Assembly: GCA_937959095.1 (NCBI GenBank)
Contig: CALGLY010000681.1
Span: 1-7,275 of the forward strand
Source: an uncultured Saprospiraceae bacterium
Lineage (GTDB): Bacteria > Bacteroidota > Bacteroidia > Chitinophagales > Saprospiraceae
Direction of reading: 5' to 3'
Length of the DNA stretch: 7,275 nt
Position numbers and translations under genes: made by a program. Each line of letters opens with the position of its first letter. Positions within the stretch are counted from its first letter, which is position 1. Shown here piece by piece: positions 1 through 6,541 of this stretch. Below the pieces are notes generated by a model. That model had not been told where the DNA came from, did no database searches, and saw only the letters and a program-made list of their open reading frames with translations.

Positions 1-902
1 TATACTTCTGGGTCACCTGTTAGGTGTGCTGCTACGCCATCCGCTAGGTCTGCAATTTCTGCACGATCGGTTGCACGTAGGTAGCGCGACATCGAAGCAT
101 CATAACCAAAAGTAGAAGTGGTTGCTCCAATTTCTGCACCCATGTTACAAATCGTACCTTTACCTGTGCAAGACATCGAGCGTGCGCCTTCGCCAAAGTA
201 TTCCACGATTGCGCCTGTACCGCCTTTAGCCGTCACGATGCCCGCTACTTTTAGGATAACATCCTTTGGTGAAAGCCATCCACTTAAAGAACCAGTCAAT
301 TTAACACCGATAAGTTTCGGCATTTTTAGTTCCCAAGGCATTCCTGCCATCACATCCACTGCATCTGCGCCACCTACACCGATAGCGACCATACCTAGTC
401 CACCTGCATTAGGGGTGTGGGAGTCTGTACCAATCATCATGCCACCTGGAAACGCATAGTTTTCCAACACTACTTGGTGAATGATACCAGCTCCTGGCTT
501 CCAGAAACCTACTCCATAGCGATTCGATACCGATGCTAAGAAATCATATACTTCCGAATTGATGTCTTTAGCTGCTGCCAAATCTTGATCTGCTTCTACT
601 TTCGCCTGAATCAAGTGATCGCAATGCACCGTAGAAGGCACAGCTACTTGATCGCGACCTGCCATCATAAATTGTAACAAGGCCATTTGTGCCGTAGCAT
701 CTTGCATTGCCACACGGTCAGGGGCAAAGAATACATAATCTTCACCGCGCTCGTAGGTCTGCAATGGTGATTCTGCATGTAAGTGAGAATAGAGAATTTT
801 TTCAGCAAGTGTAATCGGACGACCGAGCGTTTTTCTTATTTCTGCTACGCGTTCTGGTAGAGCCGCGTAATGCGCCCGTATCATATCAATATCGAAAGGC
901 AT
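1..902 (-). CDS. acn: Aconitate hydratase (mitochondrial-type aconitase), N-terminal 300 codons, truncated by window edge
   Basis: Aconitase converts citrate to isocitrate through cis-aconitate in the TCA cycle, using a cytosolic [4Fe-4S] enzyme. The minus strand is open from ATG at 902-900 to the left edge (300 complete codons). The translation matches the mitochondrial-type branch: AMQDAT (about residues 65-70), VHCDHL (92-97), GAGIIHQ (138-143), [11 protein letters not shown] (158-168), [13 protein letters not shown] (175-187) and [10 protein letters not shown] (226-235). Active-site residues known from bovine aconitase are visible as Q67, D95-H96, H142 and D160-S161-H162. The three cysteines that hold the cluster in this family lie further downstream and are outside the window, so the cysteines at 245 and 252 should not be read as cluster ligands. 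No Shine-Dalgarno sequence precedes the ATG, as is common in Bacteroidota. A -7 box lies about 113 bases upstream, giving a leader of roughly 100 nt with a hairpin. Family assignment is very secure; the start is the first ATG of the conserved N-terminus. Confidence 0.97.
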   Translation of the reverse strand, partial: MPFDIDMIRAHYAALPERVAEIRKTLGRPITLAEKILYSHLHAESPLQTYERGEDYVFFAPDRVAMQDATAQMALLQFMMAGRDQVAVPSTVHCDHLIQAKVEADQDLAAAKDINSEVYDFLASVSNRYGVGFWKPGAGIIHQVVLENYAFPGGMMIGTDSHTPNAGGLGMVAIGVGGADAVDVMAGMPWELKMPKLIGVKLTGSLSGWLSPKDVILKVAGIVTAKGGTGAIVEYFGEGARSMSCTGKGTICNMGAEIGATTSTFGYDASMSRYLRATDRAEIADLADGVAAHLTGDPEV

Positions 903-922
903 ATTGTAAATGGTTTTGTTTT

Positions 923-979
923 AGATGTGAGATAAGTAGATAGGAGATGTGAGATTGAATATGTACACAAATCTCCTAT
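923..979. repeat. Direct repeat and inverted repeat in the aconitase leader
   Basis: AGATGTGAGAT occurs twice, at 923-933 and 945-955, exactly 22 bases apart. Overlapping this, ATAGGAGAT (940-948) and ATCTCCTAT (971-979) form a perfect 9-bp inverted repeat with a 22-base loop. Both lie between the proposed aconitase promoter and its ATG, so the hairpin would be in the mRNA leader. The purine-rich gag/gat style resembles low-complexity intergenic repeats often seen in Bacteroidota genomes. Whether it is a dispersed repeat or a regulatory structure is not decided by the sequence. Confidence 0.55.
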
Positions 980-1014
980 TTAGTTATCCTATATCTTTTA
1001 TTTTAAAAACAGCG

Positions 1015-1022
1015 CAAATGTA
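1015..1022 (-). promoter_or_regulatory. Candidate -7 box for aconitase
   Basis: Read on the minus strand the bases are TACATTTG, an exact match to the Bacteroidota -7 consensus TAnnTTTG. It is followed by CGCTGTTTTT. No clear -33 TTTG lies 19-21 bases upstream, so the call rests on the -7 box and its placement upstream of a gene on the same strand. Transcription would start near 1010 and give a leader of about 105-110 nt. Confidence 0.5.
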
Positions 1023-1243
1023 CGCTTTTCATCAAAAATTATAGTATGTAAATACAATTTAGAACGAATTAAAATTGGATTAGCTACTATATTTAGATAA
1101 GAACTTAGTAAATATTCTATATTCGTGAAACGTATAGGTTGGGAAGAAAGTTAATGTATCCAATAACTTTTTTTAGTCGGATTATACAAGACTCAAGCGA
1201 GTCGTTTTTTGAGCGATGGCGTAGAGTTTCATTGATAAAACCC

Positions 1244-1621
1244 CTACACCAAGGCTTCTATACCTTCATATTCTGCACGTAATTCCTCCAATACTTTAGG
1301 ATAAATATTATCTAAAATAGCGAACAAATCGGGCAATTTTTCTAAGTTGGAACGTAATTTAAGGACTAGCTCAAGCTCTCTATTGGTAGAAGACCATAAG
1401 TCATTGCCGATGAAAGCAAGTAGCATTTTCATCTTATGACTTACTCTACGAAGCTCATCCCATTCCTTGTAATCATAGAATTGATACATCTTTTCTACCT
1501 CACGCGGAACTTCTTCCAATAACATCTCTAGCATGAGCTTTTTCATTAGCTCATCCTCTCCTGCCATCAAGTTGATGTAGTTCAAATCTATGAATTGATG
1601 TATGATAATAGTGCTCTCCAT
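1244..1621 (-). CDS. Stand-alone histidine phosphotransfer (HPt) domain protein
   Basis: This 125-aa protein looks like a single four-helix HPt domain, which relays phosphate between response-regulator receiver domains and histidine kinases in multistep phosphorelays. The beginning fits the family pattern: an IDLNYINLMAGEDELM stretch (11-26), then helix MKKLMLEMLLEEVPREVEKM (26-45), then YKEWDELRRVSHKMK. The phosphorylatable residue would be H62, with K65 at +3 and G72 at +10 (HKMKMLLAFIG), the same spacing as in ArcB-type HPt domains (H-x-x-K...G). The rest (75-125) is charged and helical. There is no signal peptide or membrane segment, so it is probably cytoplasmic. No kinase or response regulator is adjacent, so its partners are unknown. 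The start ATG at 1621 is 16 bases from a -7 box. Function is inferred from the motif and fold pattern; an HPt-like fold without phosphotransfer is the main alternative. Confidence 0.82.
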   Translation of the reverse strand: MESTIIIHQFIDLNYINLMAGEDELMKKLMLEMLLEEVPREVEKMYQFYDYKEWDELRRVSHKMKMLLAFIGNDLWSSTNRELELVLKLRSNLEKLPDLFAILDNIYPKVLEELRAEYEGIEALV

Positions 1622-1636
1622 TGCTAATATGGTTTA

Positions 1637-1644
1637 CAAATCTA
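1637..1644 (-). promoter_or_regulatory. Candidate -7 box for the HPt gene
   Basis: The minus strand reads TAGATTTG, an exact TAnnTTTG match, with 15 bases between its last G and the HPt ATG. The mRNA leader would be only about 10 nt. A matching -33 TTTG is not visible at the usual distance. Confidence 0.5.
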
Positions 1645-1695
1645 CTCTTTGTATGAATCGAATATTAGGTTCGCGTGATACACGAACAATTTTTT

Positions 1696-1722
1696 CCAAT
1701 AATTAGCATAAGCTAATATTGG
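1696..1722. repeat. Bulged inverted repeat upstream of the HPt promoter
   Basis: CCAATAATTAGC (1696-1707) and GCTAATATTGG (1712-1722) pair with a single one-base bulge around the 4-base loop ATAA. The right arm runs directly into the first GGTAGGCAA word. It lies about 50-80 bases upstream of the HPt -7 box, a plausible operator position. Neither strand shows a U-tract after the stem, so a terminator is unlikely. Confidence 0.45.
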
Positions 1723-2052
1723 TAGGCAACGACTTTACTATTAGAGCGATGATTCGAGAACCATCAATTGGGTAGGCAATTATGAGTATATCTAAATTCT
1801 TATTAAGAAATATAAAATAATACTCGCAAAGGTTATTACGAAGATTGAACTACAACGTTGCAATATTCGTGGGGCTTTTTCGATTTTAATGCAATATTTT
1901 TTTTTGAAGTCTTTGACTTTCAAATTTCTATGAAGTCAAGCATTTCACAATAGCCCTTTTAATAGGTAGGCAAAGTAAGTTTTATTAATTGAAAAACATC
2001 AGACTTTGGATGAAAAAAACAGCGCATACATACCTTTACCATAAATAGGCAA
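1723..2052 (+). repeat. Four same-direction TAGGCAA words
   Basis: TAGGCAA occurs at 1723-1729, 1773-1779, 1967-1973 and 2046-2052, all on the plus strand. The first three share the longer GGTAGGCAA. Spacings between copies are 50, 194 and 79 bases. I found no copy of the reverse complement in the rest of the window. The spacing is irregular and the repeat short, so this is not a CRISPR array. Binding sites for a DNA-binding regulator, or short conserved elements of a non-coding RNA, would fit. Confidence 0.55.
2025..2032 (-). promoter_or_regulatory. Possible distal leftward promoter sharing a 12-bp word with the aconitase promoter
   Basis: AAAAACAGCGCA occurs at 1005-1016 and again at 2015-2026. 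On the minus strand both copies give TGCGCTGTTTTT directly overlapping the end of a TA-rich box: TACATTTG at the aconitase promoter and TATGTATG here, which has one mismatch to TAnnTTTG. A leftward transcript from here would cross the TAGGCAA region toward the HPt gene. The plus strand at 2031-2038 reads TACCTTTA with TTTG at 2005-2008, also one mismatch and a slightly long 22-base spacer, so direction is uncertain. Confidence 0.25.
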
Positions 2053-2568
2053 TAACATGCCATACATTTGATAATCAATATTTTACACTTTATAAATAAA
2101 GATAAAACACTAAAAGCTATAGTTATAAATGCTTGTCTTTTTCTTCTCCAAAGGCTAATAAGTATTAGTACGTATTAATATTATTTAGCAAATAGTTTTT
2201 ATGAATATATTAGTTCATAAAATATCTGAATTTCAATAATACTTCCGTACTTACGATGTAAGTAAGCTGACTAAAAAAATTAAGTGCTTTTTGACAGAGT
2301 TTGTTGTGTCCTGTTATTATCAAAAGCATATATATTTTCTTGATATAACATGATAAAATACTTGCTCTTTTTTTGAGCAAAAGATTAAGCAAACTAAAAC
2401 AATAGTTTCCTTGTCTAAAAATATTGCTGCTATAAATCTACAGTATGATAAAATTATTTTGAGTGCTAGATGTAGTCGGTATATGATTGGAAAAGAATGC
2501 CTTTTCTGGGTATTGAGACTATATGGTCTTCAACTTTTGAAATGTTTATTAGTGCTAATTTTAATATA

Positions 2569-2916
2569 TTACTCCTTGCGTGGCAGAAATATAAATGTAG
2601 CTCCTAACTCACTTAGCACAAATAAACAAAGATTTTCTTTAGGATTCTTGTATATCGCTCGAAAATTATCCAATTTTTCCATTTCTATCAATTGCTTCGT
2701 TACAAACTCCTCTAAAGTGGATACATTAACCGACCAGGTTCCTTCGGTTTCGGCATGCTTTACTAATGGTATTCCGGCTGCTATATCTTGCTGATGCACA
2801 ATGAAAATAGGGTATTTAGAAACATCTTGATCTAAGACCGTATCTGCTGCTTGCCCCAACATTTTATTGTAGGCTTGAAGCTCTTGCTCTAAAAAACGAA
2901 ATTTTAATTGACTCAT
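2569..2916 (-). CDS. Uncharacterised 115-aa protein of a Bacteroidota type
   Basis: I do not recognise a named family or function. The protein is compact, soluble and without signal peptide or membrane segments. Features include a helical charged N-terminus (LKFRFLEQELQAYNKML, 4-20), a central segment VSKYPIFIVHQQDIAAGIPL (32-51), a helical TLEEFVTKQLIEMEKLDNF stretch (67-85), and a hydrophobic C-terminal strand region (LCLFVLSELGATFIFLPR, 96-113). The codon pattern, amino-acid balance and a perfect -7 box just upstream support a real gene over the plus-strand ORF that overlaps it. The region has the look of a conserved hypothetical protein found in many Bacteroidota, but that is memory and not a search result. 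The ATG at 2916 is favoured because the next Met is residue 19, inside the helix. It stands alone, divergent from recG. Confidence 0.8.
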   Translation of the reverse strand: MSQLKFRFLEQELQAYNKMLGQAADTVLDQDVSKYPIFIVHQQDIAAGIPLVKHAETEGTWSVNVSTLEEFVTKQLIEMEKLDNFRAIYKNPKENLCLFVLSELGATFIFLPRKE

Positions 2917-2920
2917 GCCG

Positions 2921-2928
2921 CAAATATA
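2921..2928 (-). promoter_or_regulatory. -7 box immediately upstream of the 115-aa gene
   Basis: The minus strand reads TATATTTG, an exact TAnnTTTG match, with only four bases (CGGC) before the ATG at 2916. With the usual start a few bases after this box, transcription would begin at or just before the A of ATG, giving a leaderless or almost leaderless mRNA. Confidence 0.6.
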
Positions 2929-3040
2929 AAATTTCGAGCGGAAGAGTAAGGATTAAAATGAAAATAACAATGAAAATGAAAATGCGCTTTTAGATTTTGA
3001 CTGATAAAAAAAGTTGAACAATTCCCTCCCAAAACTAAAA

Positions 3041-3085
3041 TGCCGAAGATTTATAAAAATCTTCGGCACTTAGATATTTTTTTTA
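3041..3085 (+). terminator. Strong intrinsic terminator without an upstream gene
   Basis: TGCCGAAGATTT (3041-3052) and AAATCTTCGGCA (3057-3068) form a perfect 12-bp stem with the 4-base loop ATAA, followed after eight bases by a run of eight T (3077-3084). On the minus strand the stem is followed by TTTTAGTTTT, so it may also work leftward. It lies between two divergent genes, so neither annotated gene ends here. Confidence 0.75.
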
Positions 3086-3463
3086 ATCGAATGACAAATT
3101 TGAAAAAAACGTTGTTACTAGACTAGCCTATATATTAGGTGAATCTTGTTGCTTAACTACGTGGCTTATTTACCACAACTGTTGCTAGTAATTTCATAAT
3201 ATGGGTGATTTAGTTAATAAAGCTTTTCTACAAGTAAAGACACCTATAGAACGCAAAAAGTGGCGTGGCTGCTGTATCTAAAAATCATTTTTTGTGTTAA
3301 TGTTATGCTAATGTTTTAAAAAATAGAAAATAAATGCTAGAAGAAGCGAAAAATTGTTCTGGTTTCTTATTTATTGTTTCCCCATTACCTTGGTTCAGAT
3401 AAACGAATTATTTTCGCATTTAGAAAAAATAAATAGAATTCTTCTTTTTGTACTCATATCTAC

Positions 3464-5581
3464 ATGACAAGAAACGATAACATACTAGACCGACCAATAG
3501 AATTTTTGAAAGGCGTAGGGCCAATGCGAGGCGATATGCTAAAAAAAGAACTTAGCATCTTCACGATAGGAGATATGCTGCATGCTTATCCATTTCGCTA
3601 TGTGGATAAAACCAAATTTCATCGCATTCGTGATTTGAATGAAGATAGCGGAGAAATTCAATTGCGTGGTATCCTTCGTCGCTTGAATGTGATGGGTGAT
3701 GGGCGCAAAAAACGCCTCGTCGGACGCTTCCGAGATGATACAGGTGTGGTAGAATTGGTGTGGTTCAAAGGAGTACATTATCTCGAAAAGCAACTTATTG
3801 TAGGGGGAGAATATGTCGTATTCGGGCGGGCGAATGCCTTTATGAACAAAGTCAATATTCCACACCCAGAAATGGAATTGGTGACAGAAGAAAATACGCG
3901 CCTTGCAGATACCTTTGCCCCAGTCTATCCAAGTACCGAAAAACTTAACAATAAAGGACTCGATTCTAAAAGCCGCCGCAAATTCCTGCGCCCTATATTG
4001 GAACAGCTCACGACTGCCGATTTGCCAGAAAACCTACCTGCTTATCTCGTTCAGAAATTTCGTTTTCCAACTCGCATAGAAGCCTTGCGAGGTATTCATT
4101 TCCCTACGAATGCCCCCCAACTCGAAAAAGCAAAGAACCGCCTGAAATTTGAAGAATTATTCTTCTTGCAACTCCGTCTTCTACAACTCAAAAATCAACG
4201 AAAAGGCGCGATTCGAGGACATGTCTTCCCGACAATTGGTGATTATTTTAATGTTTTTTTTAAAGAAAAACTTCCTTTTGAACTCACCGGCGCACAAAAG
4301 CGCGTAATCAAAGAGATTCGGCGCGACTTAGGAGTAGGCGTACAAATGAATCGGCTGCTACAAGGCGATGTAGGAAGTGGAAAAACCATAGTAGGTTTAA
4401 TGAGTATGCTAATCGCACTCGACAATGGTTTTCAGGCATGCTTGATGGCTCCTACTGAGATTTTGGCGCAGCAACACTTCAAATCCATCAGTGAATATGT
4501 GGAAGGTATGGATATTGAAGTAGCCTTTTTGGCAGGAAGTGTAAAAGGTAAAAAACGTCGCCTACTACTAGAAGCCCTCGAAGCAGGCGAAATACATATA
4601 CTTATAGGTACGCATGCCTTGATTGAAGATCCTGTGATTTTCCAAAATCTTGGTTTAGCGATTATTGATGAACAGCACCGCTTCGGTGTAAAACAACGCG
4701 CCCGCCTCTGGAAGAAAAGCAAACCCTGTCCGCCACACGTACTAGTGATGACTGCTACCCCAATTCCGCGCACGCTTGCCATGACGCTGTATGGCGATTT
4801 GGATGTATCGGTGATTGATGAACTGCCACCAGGCCGAAAACAAATAAAAACAGTCCATAAGACCGAAAATCATCGCATACAGGTCTTTGAGTTTATGCGT
4901 TCGGAAATAAAAAAAGGGCGACAGATATATATCGTTTATCCTTTAATAGAGGAATCCGAGACCTTGGATTTAAAAAACCTAGAAGAAGGCTACGAAGCAA
5001 TTAGTCGCGATTTTCCAAAACCTCAATACCAAATAAGTATCGTGCATGGGCGCATGAAAGCAGCAGATAAAGAGTTCGAGATGCAACGCTTCATCAAGCA
5101 AGAGACTCAAATCATGATAGCGACTACTGTGATAGAAGTAGGTGTGAATGTGCCAAATGCTTCCGTGATGGTGATTGAAAATACAGAGCGTTTCGGACTC
5201 TCCCAATTGCACCAATTGCGCGGACGTGTTGGGCGTGGTGCAGAACAGTCTTTCTGTATCTTGATGGCTAGTTTCAAGCTAAGTGCGGATGGGAAAGAAC
5301 GCATCCAAACAATGTGCCGCACCAATGATGGCTTCGAAATAGCAGAAGCTGACTTGCGCCTACGCGGCCCAGGGAATATCGAAGGCACGCAGCAAAGCGG
5401 CATTATGAGTTTACGGATTGCGGACTTGGTGAAGGATAATAAAATTCTAGTGACTGCCAGAGAACTAGCTATGCGGATACTCGAAAATGATCCAAGACTA
5501 GAAAAAGAACAGCATCAAAATCTGAAGGTCTATCTTGCTAAGTATATGAAAGGGATTAAGGGTTGGAGTAGGATTAGTTAA
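3464..5581 (+). CDS. recG: ATP-dependent DNA helicase RecG
   Basis: RecG is a monomeric superfamily 2 helicase that remodels stalled replication forks and branch-migrates Holliday junctions and R-loops. The 705-aa product is full length for the family (E. coli about 693). An N-terminal wedge domain with an OB fold spans roughly 60-160, including the start region IEFLKGVGP (12-20) typical of RecG. Helicase motifs follow in order: GAQKR (276-280), Walker A GDVGSGKT (301-308), MAPTEILAQQH (329-338 region), motif II as DEQH (402-405) within DEQHRFGV, TATPIPRT (430-437), VHGRM (527-531), ATTVIEVGVNVPNA (553-566) and QLRGRVGRG (584-592). The C-terminal part DGFEIAEADLRLRGPG (622-637), with GTQQSG (641-646), is the RecG translocation module. 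All key residues are intact. The start ATG at 3464 leads directly into the conserved N-terminus. The gene stands alone, converging on the SOD gene with a shared terminator between them. Confidence 0.98.
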   Translation: MTRNDNILDRPIEFLKGVGPMRGDMLKKELSIFTIGDMLHAYPFRYVDKTKFHRIRDLNEDSGEIQLRGILRRLNVMGDGRKKRLVGRFRDDTGVVELVWFKGVHYLEKQLIVGGEYVVFGRANAFMNKVNIPHPEMELVTEENTRLADTFAPVYPSTEKLNNKGLDSKSRRKFLRPILEQLTTADLPENLPAYLVQKFRFPTRIEALRGIHFPTNAPQLEKAKNRLKFEELFFLQLRLLQLKNQRKGAIRGHVFPTIGDYFNVFFKEKLPFELTGAQKRVIKEIRRDLGVGVQMNRLLQGDVGSGKTIVGLMSMLIALDNGFQACLMAPTEILAQQHFKSISEYVEGMDIEVAFLAGSVKGKKRRLLLEALEAGEIHILIGTHALIEDPVIFQNLGLAIIDEQHRFGVKQRARLWKKSKPCPPHVLVMTATPIPRTLAMTLYGDLDVSVIDELPPGRKQIKTVHKTENHRIQVFEFMRSEIKKGRQIYIVYPLIEESETLDLKNLEEGYEAISRDFPKPQYQISIVHGRMKAADKEFEMQRFIKQETQIMIATTVIEVGVNVPNASVMVIENTERFGLSQLHQLRGRVGRGAEQSFCILMASFKLSADGKERIQTMCRTNDGFEIAEADLRLRGPGNIEGTQQSGIMSLRIADLVKDNKILVTARELAMRILENDPRLEKEQHQNLKVYLAKYMKGIKGWSRIS

Positions 5582-5590
5582 AATTTTGAA

Positions 5591-5613
5591 CACAGAGACT
5601 CGGAGACACAGAG
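5591..5613 (+). repeat. CACAGAGAC-type purine-rich repeat
   Basis: Just after the recG stop the bases cacagagact and cggagacacagag form an imperfect tandem of acagaga/ggagaca units. It resembles a purine-rich intergenic sequence that recurs in many Bacteroidota genomes. It makes up part of the left arm of the terminator below. Only one clear copy is in this window, with a diverged inverted partner at 5657-5671. Confidence 0.45.
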
Positions 5614-5669
5614 TTTTTTATTTTTTGTTTGGTAAGGAAATTTGTAAAAAATAAAAGACTCCGTATCTC
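5603..5669. terminator. Bidirectional terminator between convergent recG and SOD genes
   Basis: The 24-base arms 5603-5626 and 5646-5669 pair almost completely: 21 of 24 positions are Watson-Crick, plus a wobble pair. Each arm reads a GAGA-type G-C-containing part followed by T-rich sequence ending TTTATTTTTT (left arm on plus, right arm on minus). Stem and U-tract are therefore available in both directions. The position between two convergent stop codons, 22 bases from the recG stop and 13 from the SOD stop, supports a shared terminator. Confidence 0.65.
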
Positions 5670-5681
5670 AGTCTTCAACGT

Positions 5682-6428
5682 TTATCCTAAGTTAGTGTAA
5701 TTTTTAGCGATAGCTTCCCAGTTTATAATCTTAAAGAAACTATCAATATAATCCTTTCTTCTATTCTGATAATTGAGATAATAGGCATGTTCCCACACAT
5801 CGAGTCCAAGCAAAGGCGCACCAGCCTGTTCCACAATATTTTTCATCATTGGATTATCCTGATTCGGTGTAGAACTCACGAAGAGTTTGCCATCCTCGCC
5901 AACCGATAGCCATGCCCACCCCGAACCAAAGCGCGTAGCGGCTGCCTTCGCGAATTGCTCCTTAAAGCCATCAAAAGAAGTAAACGTGCTATTGATAGCA
6001 TCTGCCAATTTACCCGCAGGGACTTCCCCTCCACCAGGCTGCATCACTTCCCAAAATAGGCTATGATTGAAATGCCCACCGCCATTATTTCGCACGCCTG
6101 TATCTTTATCCGTTACGCTTTGGACAATCTCTGCTAAATTTTTCCCTGCCATTGCATGCCCTTCTAGTGCTGCATTCAATTTACGCACATAGCCAGCATG
6201 ATGCTTGCCATGATGTATTTGCATCGTTTGTTCATCAATATAAGGTGCGAGTGCATTATGCGCGTAAGGTAATTCGGGCAGCGTAAATGTTTTAGTAGCT
6301 GCTTTTTCGGCTTTTCCTGCTGTAGTATCTTCTGTGCCAGATGCACCCGTATCGCAAGCTGCTAAAGAGCTAGTCATTGCGCCAAGTGTAAATAGTGTAC
6401 CTGCTTGTACGAATTGTCTTCTTTTCAT
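5682..6428 (-). CDS. sodA: Mn-type superoxide dismutase, exported as a putative Tat lipoprotein
   Basis: The enzyme turns superoxide into oxygen and hydrogen peroxide. The 248-aa product is about 45 residues longer than a typical SOD, all at the N-terminus. The C-terminal 200 residues are a complete Fe/Mn SOD. Metal ligands are H72 (in IHHGKHH), H122 (in HFNHSLFW), D210 and H214 (in DVWEHAYY). Metal-specificity positions look Mn-like: Gly118 before HFNH and Gln190 in the PNQDNP segment, as in E. coli SodA; a cambialistic enzyme cannot be excluded. The N-terminus begins KRRQFVQAG, a twin-arginine pattern, followed by a hydrophobic stretch and the lipobox LAAC (22-25), then a linker rich in G, T, E, A and K (26-46). 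The mature enzyme would be lipid-anchored at C25, outside the cytoplasm. The ATG at 6428 is chosen over an upstream in-frame ATG at 6635 because it starts the signal peptide; the upstream 69 codons cross a palindrome and resemble no protein. No ribosome site or exact -7 box is visible; CTACTTTG near 6482-6489 is the nearest approach. Confidence 0.93.
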   Translation of the reverse strand: MKRRQFVQAGTLFTLGAMTSSLAACDTGASGTEDTTAGKAEKAATKTFTLPELPYAHNALAPYIDEQTMQIHHGKHHAGYVRKLNAALEGHAMAGKNLAEIVQSVTDKDTGVRNNGGGHFNHSLFWEVMQPGGGEVPAGKLADAINSTFTSFDGFKEQFAKAAATRFGSGWAWLSVGEDGKLFVSSTPNQDNPMMKNIVEQAGAPLLGLDVWEHAYYLNYQNRRKDYIDSFFKIINWEAIAKNYTNLG

Positions 6429-6541
6429 TAGTGCTGTATTTGTGAACCTGCAACTGCAAGTTCGAATTTGTGGACTTTTGACAAAGTAGTAGATTCCAAC
6501 TATATATTTTGTACGTTTTTGGTAAAAAATGAGCAAATACA

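Larger units (their letters stand above)
903..1243. other. 341-base intergenic region between HPt gene and aconitase
   Basis: No convincing ORF is present. On the minus strand it holds the aconitase promoter (about 1015-1022) and a leader with a hairpin (940-979). Several small inverted repeats lie nearer the HPt gene. GACTC/GAGTC (1190-1194 and 1199-1203) is followed on the plus strand by GTTTTTT and looks like a weak terminator facing right, with no plus-strand gene to serve. AAAGTTA/TAACTTT is at 1147-1153 and 1164-1170. An imperfect stem of about 12 bp, with one bulge and two G-U pairs, is at 1218-1250 and overlaps the HPt stop codon on the minus strand; it has no U-tract right after it. 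None of these is a clear terminator for the HPt gene. Confidence 0.5.
1622..2568. other. 947-base gene-free, very AT-rich region
   Basis: I find no convincing gene here. One 60-codon minus-strand ORF (2210-2392) and the upstream half of a plus-strand ORF starting at 2411 have no recognisable family pattern and low-complexity AT-rich composition. The stretch does hold non-random structure: four same-direction TAGGCAA words (1723-2052), a bulged hairpin next to the first word (1696-1722), a 9-bp direct repeat TGCAATATT (1859-1867 and 1890-1898), and a promoter-like site near 2025-2038. It may be a long regulatory region for the leftward HPt gene, a non-coding RNA locus, or decayed DNA. Confidence 0.5.
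2917..3463. other. 547-base divergent intergenic region between the 115-aa gene and recG
   Basis: This stretch holds the -7 box of the leftward gene (2921-2928), an AATGAA-rich simple repeat (about 2956-2984), and a strong terminator (3041-3085). I see no recognisable recG promoter; the bases before recG are T-rich with no exact TAnnTTTG. Only tiny ORFs occur: 11 codons on plus at 2958-2993 after AAGGA, 22 codons on plus at 3334-3402, and 14 codons on minus beginning MKLLATVVV near 3225. None has enough support to be called a gene. Confidence 0.5.

Noticed and set aside
118..459. 113-codon plus-strand ORF
   Set aside because: It is antisense to the aconitase reading frame, which is clearly coding throughout.
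1723..2052. TAGGCAA copies as a CRISPR array
   Set aside because: The repeat is only 7-9 bases, spacings are irregular (50, 194, 79), and no cas gene is present.
2210..2392. 60-codon minus-strand ORF
   Set aside because: Low-complexity Leu/Ile/Lys-rich product from very AT-rich DNA, no recognisable motif, no promoter box or ribosome site.
2411..2794. 127-codon plus-strand ORF
   Set aside because: Its second half is antisense to the better-supported 115-aa minus-strand gene, and its first half has no protein-like pattern.
2958..2993. 11-codon ORF with Met/Lys repeats
   Set aside because: It has a possible AAGGA site and a downstream terminator, but the sequence is a simple AATGAA-type repeat and no protein family is recognisable.
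6455..6480. GTTCGAAT suggestive of a tRNA T-loop
   Set aside because: The flanking bases do not pair into a T-stem and no acceptor or anticodon arm is found.
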